This document shows, one piece after another, positions 53,002 through 61,738 of a stretch of DNA of 64,000 nucleotides. The stretch's first letter is position 1, and every line of letters starts with the position of its first letter. Location of the stretch: positions 62,001 through 126,000 of the forward strand of contig NZ_BKZP01000004.1 of the NCBI RefSeq assembly GCF_008974185.1, read 5' to 3'. Below the pieces are notes generated by a model that ran no database searches, was not told where the DNA came from, and worked only from the letters and a program-made list of their open reading frames with translations. Both the position numbers and the translations under genes were made by a program. This stretch comes from Weizmannia acidilactici (GTDB taxonomy: Bacteria > Bacillota > Bacilli > Bacillales > Bacillaceae_C).

Positions 53002-53412
53002 TTACCCTTCCGTCTGGAATTCAGGTTCGTTCTTTTGAGTATCGAATTGAATTCCAACAATATGGATATTGACTTCTGCCGCTTCAAGAGCAGTCATGTT
53101 CAAGAGCGCCTGCCGGATATTATCTTGTACTTCCTGGGCAACAGACGGAATTGAAACGCCAAAATTCATCGTGCAGTATACATCCACTTTAATGCCGTCT
53201 TCGGCTAGCTCTACTTTAACGCCTTTACCGTGGTTTTTCTTGCCGAGGCGCTCTGCTACCCCGGTTGCGAAATTGCCGCGCATTTGCGCAACGCCTTCGA
53301 CTTCAGATGCCGCAATTCCCGCAATAACTTCAATCACTTCAGGGGCGATCTCTACTTTTCCCAAGCCTTCTTCATCGTGGTGCATTTCTAACATTTGGTT
53401 GGTTTCTGCCAT
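53002..53412 (-). CDS. yqhY: Asp23/Gls24 family protein YqhY
   Basis: A 136-residue DUF322 protein. In B. subtilis its gene is co-expressed with accB-accC and its loss is linked to acetyl-CoA carboxylase suppressor mutations, pointing to lipid metabolism. GKVEIAPEVIEVIAGIAASEVEGVAQM and VDVYCTMNFGVSIPSVAQEVQ are the family core. The ATG at 53412 follows GGAGGTG; a seven-codon longer frame is unlikely. It lies 22 bases after accC. Confidence 0.92.
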   Translation of the reverse strand: MAETNQMLEMHHDEEGLGKVEIAPEVIEVIAGIAASEVEGVAQMRGNFATGVAERLGKKNHGKGVKVELAEDGIKVDVYCTMNFGVSIPSVAQEVQDNIRQALLNMTALEAAEVNIHIVGIQFDTQKNEPEFQTEG

Positions 53413-53434
53413 TTTTACACCTCCTACATACACG

Positions 53435-54784
53435 TTATTTCATTACATCGTATTTTTCAAGGAATTTCGTGTTGAAATCTCCTTCGATAAAAACTTCATG
53501 TTCGAGCAGGCGCTGATGGAACGGAATCGTTGTATAGATACCCTCCACGGCAAACTCGCTGAGCGCCCGCCTCATCCGTGCAATCGCTTCGTCGCGCGTC
53601 TTCCCGTAGGCGATTACTTTCGCAATCATCGAATCATAATACGGTGGAATAGTGTAACCCGAGTATGCGGCCGATTCTACCCGAACGCCGATCCCGCCCG
53701 GCGGAAGATAAAAATTTATTTTTCCAGGCGACGGCATAAAATTCTTTTCCGGGTTTTCAGCATTAATGCGGCATTCGATAGCCCAGCCGTTCCATGTGAC
53801 ATCTTCCTGTTTCAGAGACAGCGGCTCTCCCGATGCAACAAGGATCTGCTCTTTGACAAGATCGACGCCTGTCACCATTTCCGTAACCGGATGTTCCACC
53901 TGGATACGGGTATTCATTTCCATGAAATAAAATTTCTGGTTGCGGTGGTCAAAAATAAACTCGATTGTCCCTGCGCCCGTGTAATCCACGGCTTTTGCGG
54001 CTTTCACGGCTGCCTGCCCCATCTCTTCGCGCATCTCGCTTGACAGCGCCGGTGAAGGCGATTCTTCAAGCAGTTTTTGCAGCCTTCTTTGGATGGTGCA
54101 GTCCCGTTCCCCCAAATGGATGACATTGCCGTATTTATCAGCCATGACCTGGATTTCGACATGTCGGAAATCCTCGATGTATTTTTCAAGATAGACGCCA
54201 GGATTACCAAAAGCGGTGGAGGCCTCCTGCTGCGTAATTTGGATACCCTTTACAAGCTCCTCTTCGTTTTTCGCAACGCGGATTCCCCTTCCGCCTCCGC
54301 CGGCCGTAGCTTTTATGATAACCGGATAGCCGATCGATTCAGCTACTGCCTTCGCCTCTTCGGCATCTTTGACAAGCCCGTCCGACCCCGGCACGATCGG
54401 GACGCCCGCCTGTTTCATCGTTTCCCTTGCGACGTCTTTTGCGCCCATTTTCGCGATTGCTTCCGGGCTCGGGCCGATAAACTCAATGTTGCATTCGCGG
54501 CATAGTTCGGCAAAATCAGCGTTTTCCGCCAAAAACCCATATCCTGGATGGATCGCGTCGCAGCCGGTTAAAGTGGCGGCACTGATAATGTTCATAAAAT
54601 TCAAATAGCTGTCTTTCGATGCTTTCGGGCCGATGCAGTACGCTTCATCGGCAAGCTGGACGTGCAGCGCATTTTTATCCGCTTCCGAATAAACGGCAAC
54701 CGCTTCGATCCCCAAATCGCGGCAGGCGCGGATAATTCGCACCGCGATTTCGCCGCGGTTTGCGATTAAAACTTTTTTTATCAT
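53435..54784 (-). CDS. accC: Biotin carboxylase subunit of acetyl-CoA carboxylase
   Basis: Carboxylates the biotin on AccB with ATP and bicarbonate, the first step of fatty-acid synthesis. The 449 residues have [22 protein letters not shown] and [13 protein letters not shown]. The ATP-grasp loop [13 protein letters not shown] is near 160. [44 protein letters not shown] and MIAKVIAYG follow. It is 13 bases after accB. Confidence 0.97.
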   Translation of the reverse strand: MIKKVLIANRGEIAVRIIRACRDLGIEAVAVYSEADKNALHVQLADEAYCIGPKASKDSYLNFMNIISAATLTGCDAIHPGYGFLAENADFAELCRECNIEFIGPSPEAIAKMGAKDVARETMKQAGVPIVPGSDGLVKDAEEAKAVAESIGYPVIIKATAGGGGRGIRVAKNEEELVKGIQITQQEASTAFGNPGVYLEKYIEDFRHVEIQVMADKYGNVIHLGERDCTIQRRLQKLLEESPSPALSSEMREEMGQAAVKAAKAVDYTGAGTIEFIFDHRNQKFYFMEMNTRIQVEHPVTEMVTGVDLVKEQILVASGEPLSLKQEDVTWNGWAIECRINAENPEKNFMPSPGKINFYLPPGGIGVRVESAAYSGYTIPPYYDSMIAKVIAYGKTRDEAIARMRRALSEFAVEGIYTTIPFHQRLLEHEVFIEGDFNTKFLEKYDVMK

Positions 54785-54797
54785 GAGAGTCCGCTCC

Positions 54798-55286
54798 TTA
54801 CTTTGTCTTTACCAAAAATAACGGCTGGCCGAATTCAACAAGCTGGCCGTCTTTTACGAGAATATCTACGATTTCCCCTTCCACTTCCGCTTCAATTTCG
54901 TTAAACAATTTCATCGCTTCGATTATACATACGACCGTATTCGGGCTGACTTTGGAGCCGACCTGTACATACGGTTCAGCTTCCGGTGAAGATGCCTGGT
55001 AGAATGTGCCGACCATCGGTGATACGATTTTATGTAAGTTTTCGTCATTAGATGTCGCCGGGGTTTGGGGCTGTACAGGCGTTGCAGGCTGTGCTGCCTC
55101 AGAATGTACCGGTGGCTGCGGGGCAGGAACAGGCGCAGCAGCTTCCCGCAACGGGCGTTCAACTACCTGCACGCCGGAATTTTTCTTCATTTTAATGACA
55201 GTTCCTTCATTTTCATATTCAAATTCATCTAGGCTTGAACGGTCAACAAGCTCGATTAAAGCTTGGATATCCTCTACTTTCAGCAT
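54798..55286 (-). CDS. accB: Biotin carboxyl carrier protein
   Basis: Carries biotin between the two half-reactions of acetyl-CoA carboxylase. The 162 residues have an N-terminal helix domain ([24 protein letters not shown]) and a Pro/Ala/Gln-rich linker (about 50-80). The biotinyl domain contains the [12 protein letters not shown] site (Lys near 128). The ATG at 55286 follows AAGGAGTGG. An AT-rich inverted repeat TTGAA-N8-TTCAA at 55304-55321 lies just upstream of the ribosome site, of unknown role. Confidence 0.96.
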   Translation of the reverse strand: MLKVEDIQALIELVDRSSLDEFEYENEGTVIKMKKNSGVQVVERPLREAAAPVPAPQPPVHSEAAQPATPVQPQTPATSNDENLHKIVSPMVGTFYQASSPEAEPYVQVGSKVSPNTVVCIIEAMKLFNEIEAEVEGEIVDILVKDGQLVEFGQPLFLVKTK

Positions 55287-55515
55287 AAATGCCACTCCTT
55301 AAATTGAAATTCGTAATTCAAATTTATTAACATTTTATGAATAACTATCCATATCATACGATAACAGCGGGCAATAATTCAATGATTTGTATAAAATACA
55401 GCCTTCCGGAAATTTCCGGCCGGGCCCGGCTTCTCCAGAAAATACAAGGGGTAAAGCGGTTTACCTTTCAGAAAAGAACGAACCATTCATACTTTTCTAT
55501 AATTTTTCAAATATA

Positions 55516-55538
55516 GAAAAAAAGGGCTGGACGCCCCT
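55516..55538 (-). terminator. Terminator of the spoIIIA operon
   Basis: GGGC and GCCC pair around GTCCA with a weak outer pair, followed by T7 on the minus strand, 24 bases after spoIIIAH. Confidence 0.75.
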
Positions 55539-55562
55539 GTCTGAATCGTATTCTTTGTTTCA

Positions 55563-56108
55563 TCAATTTGTCTGGAACTCTACCGCCAGCTTCGGCGTAT
55601 TGCCGAGTTCCTGGTTGACGAGCTGGACGATTTCGTTTGCAGCCGCTTTGTCATGCTTTTTCGATTTCACGGTTACAATGACTTCGTCGCTATCTGCCTG
55701 CACGAGCGCATCTTCATATCCTTTTGCCTTGATCAGGCTTTCCAGCACCTGCTCTTTGTTCGCAGTTTCCGTCAATTTTTTCATTTCATCCATCGCCTTG
55801 CTTTTTTCTTCCGGCGTGAGGTCGGTTGAAGCGAGTTTATTTGTCAGTTCTTCCTGCTTTTTGCTCAGTTCATCCTGCCGCTCGAGGCGGAGCGCTTCAA
55901 AGACTTCATCGCTGGCGGGCTTCGTTGTCAACTTGATTTTTTGCGAAGAAGACGCATTTTCTTTTGATGACGAAGTCTCCTTTTCTTTATTTTGTTGGAC
56001 AACCTGGTTCGTTGTTTTCGGATCGGCCGTCACGTAATAAACCGATAATACGACGACAAGGCTAAGCATTGTCAACAGCCAGACTGTTTGTTTTTTCAAA
56101 AGCATCAT
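55563..56108 (-). CDS. spoIIIAH: Stage III sporulation protein AH
   Basis: Mother-cell membrane ring protein that pairs with forespore SpoIIQ across the intermembrane space. The 181 residues have an N-terminal transmembrane helix (LLKKQTVWLLTMLSLVVVLS), a Ser/Lys/Glu-rich linker, and a YscJ/FliF-like ring-building motif fold (about 95-180, ending AVEFQTN). It starts ATGATG directly behind AGGAGG; the second ATG gives better spacing. Last gene of the operon. Confidence 0.93.
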   Translation of the reverse strand: MMLLKKQTVWLLTMLSLVVVLSVYYVTADPKTTNQVVQQNKEKETSSSKENASSSQKIKLTTKPASDEVFEALRLERQDELSKKQEELTNKLASTDLTPEEKSKAMDEMKKLTETANKEQVLESLIKAKGYEDALVQADSDEVIVTVKSKKHDKAAANEIVQLVNQELGNTPKLAVEFQTN

Positions 56109-56117
56109 TCATTCCTC

Positions 56118-56777
56118 CTAATTCTTTTTCGGCATCACGGAAACCCGGTAACTTGCCACATTCAAAGCATTCGATACGGCTTCTTTTACCGATTTTTGGA
56201 TGGAAATATCGCCGCCGCCGTCGCAGACAACGAGCACACCGGTAATTTCCGGCATTTTTGTTTCGGTAACAAGCGGCACTTCCTTATCCCCGTCCTGGAC
56301 CGTTACGACTTTATCGTCCTTTGATATGCTTTCGATTTTCCGTTCCCCACCGTTTTTGTCGGTTTCGGTTGTTGTTTCGTTCTGGATTGTGGAGTTTTTT
56401 TCATACACTTTGCTTTCAGATGTGGAAACATTGACGCGGACGGTGACGGAGCCGACACCCTGAATCTGTTCAAGAATGCTCTTCAGCTCTTTTTCATACT
56501 GGTTTTCGTAAGCGAGGATCGTTTTCGATTTCTTAGATGTGCCTGATCCGAATGCCGCCGTTTCTTTTCCCGCAGTCTTTGCGGAGGATGAAACAGTGAC
56601 AGCTTCATTTTTTTGGCCTGAATGCCCGAACAGGTCATTGATAAACATGGCCCCGAGCCCGCAAACAAATAAAAGGGTGACCAAATAGAGCTTTTTATGT
56701 TTTTTCGATTCATCAGGCGGTCCGGAAGGCAGCCACTTTTCTTTCAGTTTGTTAAACGGCCCCTGGTTACGGTCCAT
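56118..56777 (-). CDS. spoIIIAG: Stage III sporulation protein AG
   Basis: Ring-forming component of the SpoIIIA-SpoIIQ feeding-tube channel. The 219 residues have a basic cytoplasmic start and one transmembrane helix (about 28-46, LYLVTLLFVCGLGAMFI). The ring-building domain follows, with the family stretch KILAYENQYEKELKSIL and SVTVRVNVS, and GVLVVCDGGGDISIQKSV. The ATG at 56777 is favoured by GGGG-rich upstream sequence; it overlaps spoIIIAF by 11 bases. A longer frame is spurious. Confidence 0.92.
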   Translation of the reverse strand: MDRNQGPFNKLKEKWLPSGPPDESKKHKKLYLVTLLFVCGLGAMFINDLFGHSGQKNEAVTVSSSAKTAGKETAAFGSGTSKKSKTILAYENQYEKELKSILEQIQGVGSVTVRVNVSTSESKVYEKNSTIQNETTTETDKNGGERKIESISKDDKVVTVQDGDKEVPLVTETKMPEITGVLVVCDGGGDISIQKSVKEAVSNALNVASYRVSVMPKKN

Positions 56778-57411
56778 TTTCGTTTCCAAGCCCCCCTTCG
56801 ATATGGAGTTCGATTTTTTCTTTTGGTACATTCCAGCGGTTTGACAACATTGAGATGATGGAGTTCTTTTCTGTGGAGCTTTCTTTTTCCGTATTTTCAT
56901 CCGCGCCTATTTCGATCGGTTCAATCACAGCTACTGAGCCTTTTTCGTTTTCAGCTGCTAAGTAGACTTTGATTTTTTTTACATTGGTCACGTTTCCTAA
57001 AGCTGCCATATCCCCGCTTCCCTTTCCGTCTTTCCATTCAAGCTTAATATCCGATATGGATTTGCCGAACTGCTTTTCAACCTCCCCTTCCGCATCCTGT
57101 TTCAGTTGGACAGCCATTTGTTGTAATGTATATTCCTGCTGCATGGCATTTATTTCTTTTTTCTGCGTTTCCAGCGCATTTTCTTCCCCGTTTGAAAAAT
57201 TTGCGCCTCCCACTTTAAATTTGGCAATGATGTCTTCGGGATTCATGGAAAAAAGCTGGAAGACAGGCGTTAAAATAATGGTGATTAAAAGTAGGCCAAT
57301 CACCAGTTTTGTATACTTCCGCATCCCGGATTCGGGAAGGAGCATGTCCACGACCATGGTCAAAAGGATAAAAATGATGATATGAAGCACCCATTTTGTT
57401 AAATAATCCAT
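56767..57411 (-). CDS. spoIIIAF: Stage III sporulation protein AF
   Basis: Component of the channel with a ring-building-like periplasmic-side domain. The 214 residues have two N-terminal membrane helices (about 7-24 and 33-52, with YTKLVIGLLLITIILTPVF) and a mixed alpha/beta domain to the end. It lies 11 bases after spoIIIAE and overlaps spoIIIAG, so the operon is tightly coupled. Confidence 0.92.
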   Translation of the reverse strand: MDYLTKWVLHIIIFILLTMVVDMLLPESGMRKYTKLVIGLLLITIILTPVFQLFSMNPEDIIAKFKVGGANFSNGEENALETQKKEINAMQQEYTLQQMAVQLKQDAEGEVEKQFGKSISDIKLEWKDGKGSGDMAALGNVTNVKKIKVYLAAENEKGSVAVIEPIEIGADENTEKESSTEKNSIISMLSNRWNVPKEKIELHIEGGLGNENGP

Positions 57412-57422
57412 ACATTTCCCCC

Positions 57423-58619
57423 TTAACGCATCATCATCGTGAGGTTTCCGGCAGTGATGATCATGGTGATGCTGAGAAAAAACATGATCGTGACAATCGC
57501 CAGCGCGGCAAATACATACAGCATATTTTTACTGATAATGTCGAGGCAACTGATGACAGGCCCCCCGCCGAGCGGCTGCAGCAGGGCGGAAGCAAGTTTG
57601 AACATTAAAGACATCGTGAAAATTTTAATCGCCGGGAACACCGCAATTAGAAGCACGATGGCCACTCCCGCGATCCCGAGCGTGTTTTTCAATAATACGG
57701 AAGCGCTGATCACCGTATCGGCAGCATCTGTCAGCATCCGCCCGACAACCGGGACGAAATTTCCGGTTACAAATTTTGCGGTGCGGATCGCAAGCCCGTC
57801 GGTAATGGCGGTTGCCGTCCCCTGCACGGATAACACTCCTAAAAAAACCGACATAAACGCGCCCAGTATCCCGATTGCGAGGTTGCGCATGAGTTGCGCA
57901 AGGCGCGTTGCTTTATGCTGTTCGGAGAGGGTGCTTACAACGCTGAGCAAAGTGGAAAGCAGCAGCATCGGCAGCACAATATACTGGATCAACATCCCAC
58001 TTGTGCTCGACAAAAAAATGATCACGGGGTGGAAAAATGCCGCCGAAGTGACGCCCCCTGAAGTCGATAAGAGCGCAAGCAAAAGCGGCATCAGGGCAAG
58101 GATAAACCCACCCATCGCCCGGATGGCCTCAAGTGCGTAATCGAGTGCGACATGAAAACTGTTCAGCGCAATGACCACCAGCACCATAAAAACGACAGCA
58201 TATGCGATTTTGCTGACCGTCCCCTGCTGGAAGGAATGGTGGATTGTTTCCAGCAGCATGCTCAGGATTGTAAGGATAATGAGGGAGCCGAGCAGCTTAC
58301 CGTTGATGAGCAGTTCCTGGAAAATAAACGAGAGAAAGCCCTTCAGCCAGGCCTGCAAAGAAAAATGCTTTTCGCCCTTGATGAAATCCATCAGGCTCCC
58401 TTTTTGGCTTTCCGGCAAATAGCCGCCATATTCACTGACAATTTTGTTCCAATACGTTTTCAATTCCGATAAGTCCAATTGATTCAATTGTTCATCGACA
58501 ATTTTTTCAGATATGCTGTCATCCTTACCCGAATTTTCCCCTGCAGCGCAAACCGATTGCCCGCAGTAAAATAATGCAAACAAAATGGCCAGCACTTTGA
58601 TCCATATCCTGCGCCGCAT
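57423..58619 (-). CDS. spoIIIAE: Stage III sporulation protein AE
   Basis: Polytopic membrane protein of the SpoIIIA complex. The 398 residues begin with a signal-like hydrophobic segment (about 5-26) ending near CAAGEN. About seven further transmembrane helices run from residue 95 to the end. MRRRIW (58619) is nine bases from AGGAG; an in-frame TTG three codons earlier abuts that site. It lies 12 bases after spoIIIAD. Confidence 0.93.
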   Translation of the reverse strand: MRRRIWIKVLAILFALFYCGQSVCAAGENSGKDDSISEKIVDEQLNQLDLSELKTYWNKIVSEYGGYLPESQKGSLMDFIKGEKHFSLQAWLKGFLSFIFQELLINGKLLGSLIILTILSMLLETIHHSFQQGTVSKIAYAVVFMVLVVIALNSFHVALDYALEAIRAMGGFILALMPLLLALLSTSGGVTSAAFFHPVIIFLSSTSGMLIQYIVLPMLLLSTLLSVVSTLSEQHKATRLAQLMRNLAIGILGAFMSVFLGVLSVQGTATAITDGLAIRTAKFVTGNFVPVVGRMLTDAADTVISASVLLKNTLGIAGVAIVLLIAVFPAIKIFTMSLMFKLASALLQPLGGGPVISCLDIISKNMLYVFAALAIVTIMFFLSITMIITAGNLTMMMR

Positions 58620-58631
58620 GTTTTTCAACTC

Positions 58632-59018
58632 CTAGCCTTTCGGAACGAGATTAACAATCGTTTCGATCAATACCGTGATAATGGGAATGGCCATCGTTAA
58701 AATGATGATTTTCCCCGCCACTTCAACTTTTGCCGCCATCGCCCCCTGCCCGGCGTCTTTTGTAATATTGGCGGCAAAATCGGCAATATAGGCGATTCCG
58801 ATAATCTTTAAAATCGTTTCGATGTACATCGTGTCCACATTGCCTTTTTGGGCAATTTTTTGCAGGAGCCGGATAATGTCATAAATCTTGTCCATGAGAA
58901 AAAGAAAAATGAAACAGCCGGCAAAAAGCGTCAGCAAAAACGCGAAATTCGGCTTTTGCTCTTTTAAAATCAGCGCAAGGAATGTGGTGATGAGCGCAAT
59001 ACCTGCAATTTGCAGCAT
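58632..59018 (-). CDS. spoIIIAD: Stage III sporulation protein AD
   Basis: Small polytopic membrane protein with four predicted helices in 128 residues. MLQIAGIALITTFLALILKEQKP begins the first, and GIAYIADFAANITKDAGQ marks the conserved loop. It has GGAGGGG upstream. Normally it follows spoIIIAC at once, but here a 202-base gap containing a repeat separates them. Confidence 0.93.
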   Translation of the reverse strand: MLQIAGIALITTFLALILKEQKPNFAFLLTLFAGCFIFLFLMDKIYDIIRLLQKIAQKGNVDTMYIETILKIIGIAYIADFAANITKDAGQGAMAAKVEVAGKIIILTMAIPIITVLIETIVNLVPKG

Positions 59019-59088
59019 TTCAATGGGAAATCCCCTCCTTTCGTTTTTGGCTTGGCCTCTTTATTGAAAAGATTTGTTAAATTTTATT

Positions 59089-59202
59089 GTTGATGATCGC
59101 GAAATTCGCTCACTTTCCGAACGCATCGCGAGACCCCTCACTCGATACCTTGTTGCGAGGTCTCTTCTATCCCGCAGGAGTCTAAGAAATGAGATAATCA
59201 AC
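59089..59202. repeat. MITE-like repeat inserted between spoIIIAC and spoIIIAD
   Basis: A 114-base segment bounded by imperfect inverted ends GTTGATGATC and GATAATCAAC (10 of 11 bases when a T/G difference is allowed). It contains GAGACC/GGTCTC arms and, on the minus strand, AGACTCCTGCGGGA. That core recalls a widespread small repeat of Bacillaceae. It has no coding capacity and no clear target duplication. It lengthens the spacer inside an otherwise tightly packed operon. Confidence 0.6.
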
Positions 59203-59220
59203 ATGGATCACGAACACAGC

Positions 59221-59424
59221 CTATCGAAAAAGAAAAACGGTTTTGATTTTGGAAAATAAATCCCCCACAATGGAAGTGACCAAAAATAAGATGTAAAGAA
59301 ACCCGAGGAGCGTCACCCATTGCGCATATTCTTTCTTGCCAACCTGGTCCAGTATGGTGTGCAGAAATGCTACGACAATGCCGACCCCGGCAATTTTGAA
59401 AATGATATCCACATCAATGCCCAT
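59221..59424 (-). CDS. spoIIIAC: Stage III sporulation protein AC
   Basis: A 67-residue, two-helix membrane protein of the SpoIIIA channel, nearly identical to the B. subtilis protein. GVGIVVAFLHTILDQVGKKE and WVTLLGFLYILFLVTSIVGDLF are visible. GGGGGAG lies upstream. It ends 19 bases before the repeat. Confidence 0.94.
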   Translation of the reverse strand: MGIDVDIIFKIAGVGIVVAFLHTILDQVGKKEYAQWVTLLGFLYILFLVTSIVGDLFSKIKTVFLFR

Positions 59425-59459
59425 TGCCTCTCCCCCAAATTTGATCCGCCCCGGAAAGG

Positions 59460-59975
59460 TCAGATCAGCAAAATGACGATCAGTAATCCCGTGAGAACGC
59501 CAAGGCTTTTTGCCATTTTTTCATAGCGCATCTGCCGCTCATGCGCTTCTTTTTCTTCCCGTTCCAAATGCGTGAGTGCGAGCATGATCTGTTTCTGCTC
59601 GGTATAACGGTCATGTTTTCCCAAGTTTTCCCCAAGCTGCAGCAGCACTTCATGCTCGCTTTCCTTTAGGGCCGTGTTCCCCCAAATTTGTGCAAGGCTT
59701 TTTTCCCATGCCTCTTTTACCGTCGTTTCCACTGTTGTTAATTGCCCGGCAAACGTTTGAAAGAAAGAGGAGGCCGGTTCCGGCAGCTGCAAAGCCAGTT
59801 TTCTTGCTGCTTCATGGAGCGGCGTGTGCCCGTACATAATTTCAGTTTCCAACGCCTGAAGCGCACTTTTGAATATTCTTAACTGGCGGGGGCGCTCGCT
59901 TAAACGTCTCGCCATCTCGAATCCGGCCAGGCTCGTTGCCAGCACAATCAATGCTGCACCGATCAATTTAAGCAC
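59460..59975 (-). CDS. spoIIIAB: Stage III sporulation protein AB
   Basis: Membrane-anchored soluble protein with GspF-like helices, thought to contact the SpoIIIAA ATPase. The 171 residues have an N-terminal helix (LKLIGAALIVLATSLAGFEMA). ETEIMYGHTPLHEAARKLA and LALTHLEREEKEAHERQMRYEKMAKSLG follow, then a C-terminal hydrophobic segment. The GTG at 59975 is six bases from GAGGGTG and gives the B. subtilis length; an upstream ATG would add five residues. It overlaps spoIIIAA by eight bases. Confidence 0.92.
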   Translation of the reverse strand: MLKLIGAALIVLATSLAGFEMARRLSERPRQLRIFKSALQALETEIMYGHTPLHEAARKLALQLPEPASSFFQTFAGQLTTVETTVKEAWEKSLAQIWGNTALKESEHEVLLQLGENLGKHDRYTEQKQIMLALTHLEREEKEAHERQMRYEKMAKSLGVLTGLLIVILLI

Positions 59976-60897
59976 GGGAAACACCCTCATTGCTTTTGAT
60001 CAAATCCCCATCCGCATTCCGGATTGCCGCAACGAATCCCGGCCTGCCCCCGCGCGCCAGTTCAAAAAAGCGGTCAAACGCCTGCTGGCTCAGGATTTTC
60101 TTTAAGATCGGGCGCTTCTGAATGTCCCGGTATGTTTCGCCATGGGTCGTCATGACTAAAGAAATTCCGGCATTTACCGCTTCCATGATCGCCTGTGCAT
60201 CTTCCTCACGCCCGATTTCATCGACGATTAAGACTTCGGGGCTCATTGACCGGATCAGCATCATCATCCCCTCCGCTTTCGGGCAGGCATCGAGCACATC
60301 AACACGCGGACCGAAATGGAGCTGCGGAACGCCGCGCACACAGCCCGCGATTTCAGACCGCTCATCGACAATGCCCACTTTACAGGGTGGAATCCCACGT
60401 TCCGGGACGCCGCTTGAGATGAGCCGTGCAACATCCCTTAAAAAAGTGGTTTTCCCGGCCTGGGGTGCGCCGATGATCATGGCGGACAGCCAACGGCCCT
60501 TGTACAGGTAGGGGACATACGGCTCTGCGGCCCCGATTTTTTCGCGGGCGATCCTGATATTAAAAGAAGAGAAATAACGGATCGCCTTTACTTGTCCATT
60601 TTCAAGGATCACTTTTCCGGCAATCCCTACGCGGTGCCCGCCTTCGATTGTGACATACCCTTTTTTCAGCTCTTCTTCCAATGTATAAAATGAGAAATTG
60701 GCCAGCCGGTTAATCAGCTGTTCGGCGTCGTTTTCCGTCGGTATATAGCGTATAAAATAAGGCTTTCCTTTTGCGGTCACTTCAAGCGGGCGGTTCACGC
60801 GGATGCGGATTTCCTCCACATCATCAAGGATGTTTTCCCTCAAATTTTCCAACTGCTGTGAAATCGCCTTTGGCAAAACGCCCAGCAAATTTTTCAT
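59968..60897 (-). CDS. spoIIIAA: Stage III sporulation protein AA (ATPase)
   Basis: Secretion-type ATPase that powers the mother-cell-to-forespore channel. The 309 residues have Walker A GAPQAGKTTFLRD (near 146-154), Walker B VLIVDEIGREEDA and a conserved VVMTTHGET-like TTHG. The N-terminal domain carries VEEIRIRVNRPLEV. GCVRGVPQLHFGPRVDVLDACPK is typical of the sporulation branch. First gene of spoIIIAA-AH, preceded by a sigma-E-type promoter. Confidence 0.95.
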   Translation of the reverse strand: MKNLLGVLPKAISQQLENLRENILDDVEEIRIRVNRPLEVTAKGKPYFIRYIPTENDAEQLINRLANFSFYTLEEELKKGYVTIEGGHRVGIAGKVILENGQVKAIRYFSSFNIRIAREKIGAAEPYVPYLYKGRWLSAMIIGAPQAGKTTFLRDVARLISSGVPERGIPPCKVGIVDERSEIAGCVRGVPQLHFGPRVDVLDACPKAEGMMMLIRSMSPEVLIVDEIGREEDAQAIMEAVNAGISLVMTTHGETYRDIQKRPILKKILSQQAFDRFFELARGGRPGFVAAIRNADGDLIKSNEGVSRA

Positions 60898-60949
60898 CCT
60901 AATCCCCTCGCTTACTAAAAACCCATACAGCTTGGTTCATTGATAATAC

Positions 60950-60977
60950 AATCTATTCAACGCATCAAAAAATATGC
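60950..60977 (-). promoter_or_regulatory. Sigma-E promoter of the spoIIIA operon
   Basis: On the minus strand GCATATT (60971-60977) and AATAGATT (60950-60957) are separated by 13 bases. They match the sigma-E -35 and seven of eight -10 positions (CATANANT). It lies 52 bases before spoIIIAA. Confidence 0.75.
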
Positions 60978-61090
60978 AAAGAACAGTTTCTGTTATTCAT
61001 AATTTAACTATAATTTCATTATGTAAACTCAATCATAGGATCAATGCCTACGTGCACAAAAACAACAAATGACAATCACTCCGCCAAAAT

Positions 61091-61129
61091 AAAAAAGCTT
61101 GTGGCAGAACATGCCGTCAAGCTTTTTTT
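61091..61129. terminator. Terminator of efp (bidirectional shape)
   Basis: AAAAAAGCTTG (61091-61101) pairs with CAAGCTTTTTT (61118-61128) with further pairing of TGGCA and TGCCG. T runs exist on both strands. It follows efp by a few bases. Confidence 0.85.
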
Positions 61130-61133
61130 CAAA

Positions 61134-61691
61134 TTAAGCGCGGGATACGTAAGTACCGTCCGTTGTATTGATGATTAATTTATCGCCTTCGTTGACGAAG
61201 AAAGGCACCTGCACGGTCAGGCCGGTTTCAAGGGTGGCCGGTTTCGATCCGCCTGTTGCGGTGTCGCCTTTCACGCCCGGTTCCGTATGGGTGACCGTGA
61301 GCGTAACCGTATTCGGAAGTTCGATCCCTAGTGTTTCCCCCTGGTACATGATGACCTGCACTTCCATGTTTTCCAGCAAATATTTCAACTCATCCTGGAT
61401 TTGGGCAGTGCTCAGTTCGATTTGTTCGTACGTTTCCGTATCCATGAAAACGTGCTGGTCGCCGTTTGCATACAAATACTGCATCCTGCGGTTGTCAATT
61501 TGGGCCCTTTCCACTTTCTCGCCAGCACGGAAAGTTTTTTCCTGGATCGCGCCGGTGCGCAAATTGCGGAGTTTGGAGCGCACAAACGCAGCGCCTTTTC
61601 CTGGTTTAACGTGCTGGAAGTCAAGGACGCGCCAGATACCGCCGTCCACTTCAATCGTTAAGCCGGTGCGAAAATCGTTTACTGAAATCAT
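61134..61691 (-). CDS. efp: Elongation factor P
   Basis: Relieves ribosome stalling at proline stretches. The 185 residues make three beta-barrel domains: KOW-like start ([25 protein letters not shown]), the tip loop [17 protein letters not shown] with modifiable Lys32, and the C-terminal OB domain ([22 protein letters not shown]). In B. subtilis this Lys carries 5-aminopentanol. It has AGGAGG upstream and is followed by a terminator. The usual yqhV gene between efp and spoIIIAA is absent. Confidence 0.97.
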   Translation of the reverse strand: MISVNDFRTGLTIEVDGGIWRVLDFQHVKPGKGAAFVRSKLRNLRTGAIQEKTFRAGEKVERAQIDNRRMQYLYANGDQHVFMDTETYEQIELSTAQIQDELKYLLENMEVQVIMYQGETLGIELPNTVTLTVTHTEPGVKGDTATGGSKPATLETGLTVQVPFFVNEGDKLIINTTDGTYVSRA

Positions 61692-61738
61692 ATTTTTCCT
61701 CCTACATCTTCATACAATCCCTGATGGGGACTGTATCA

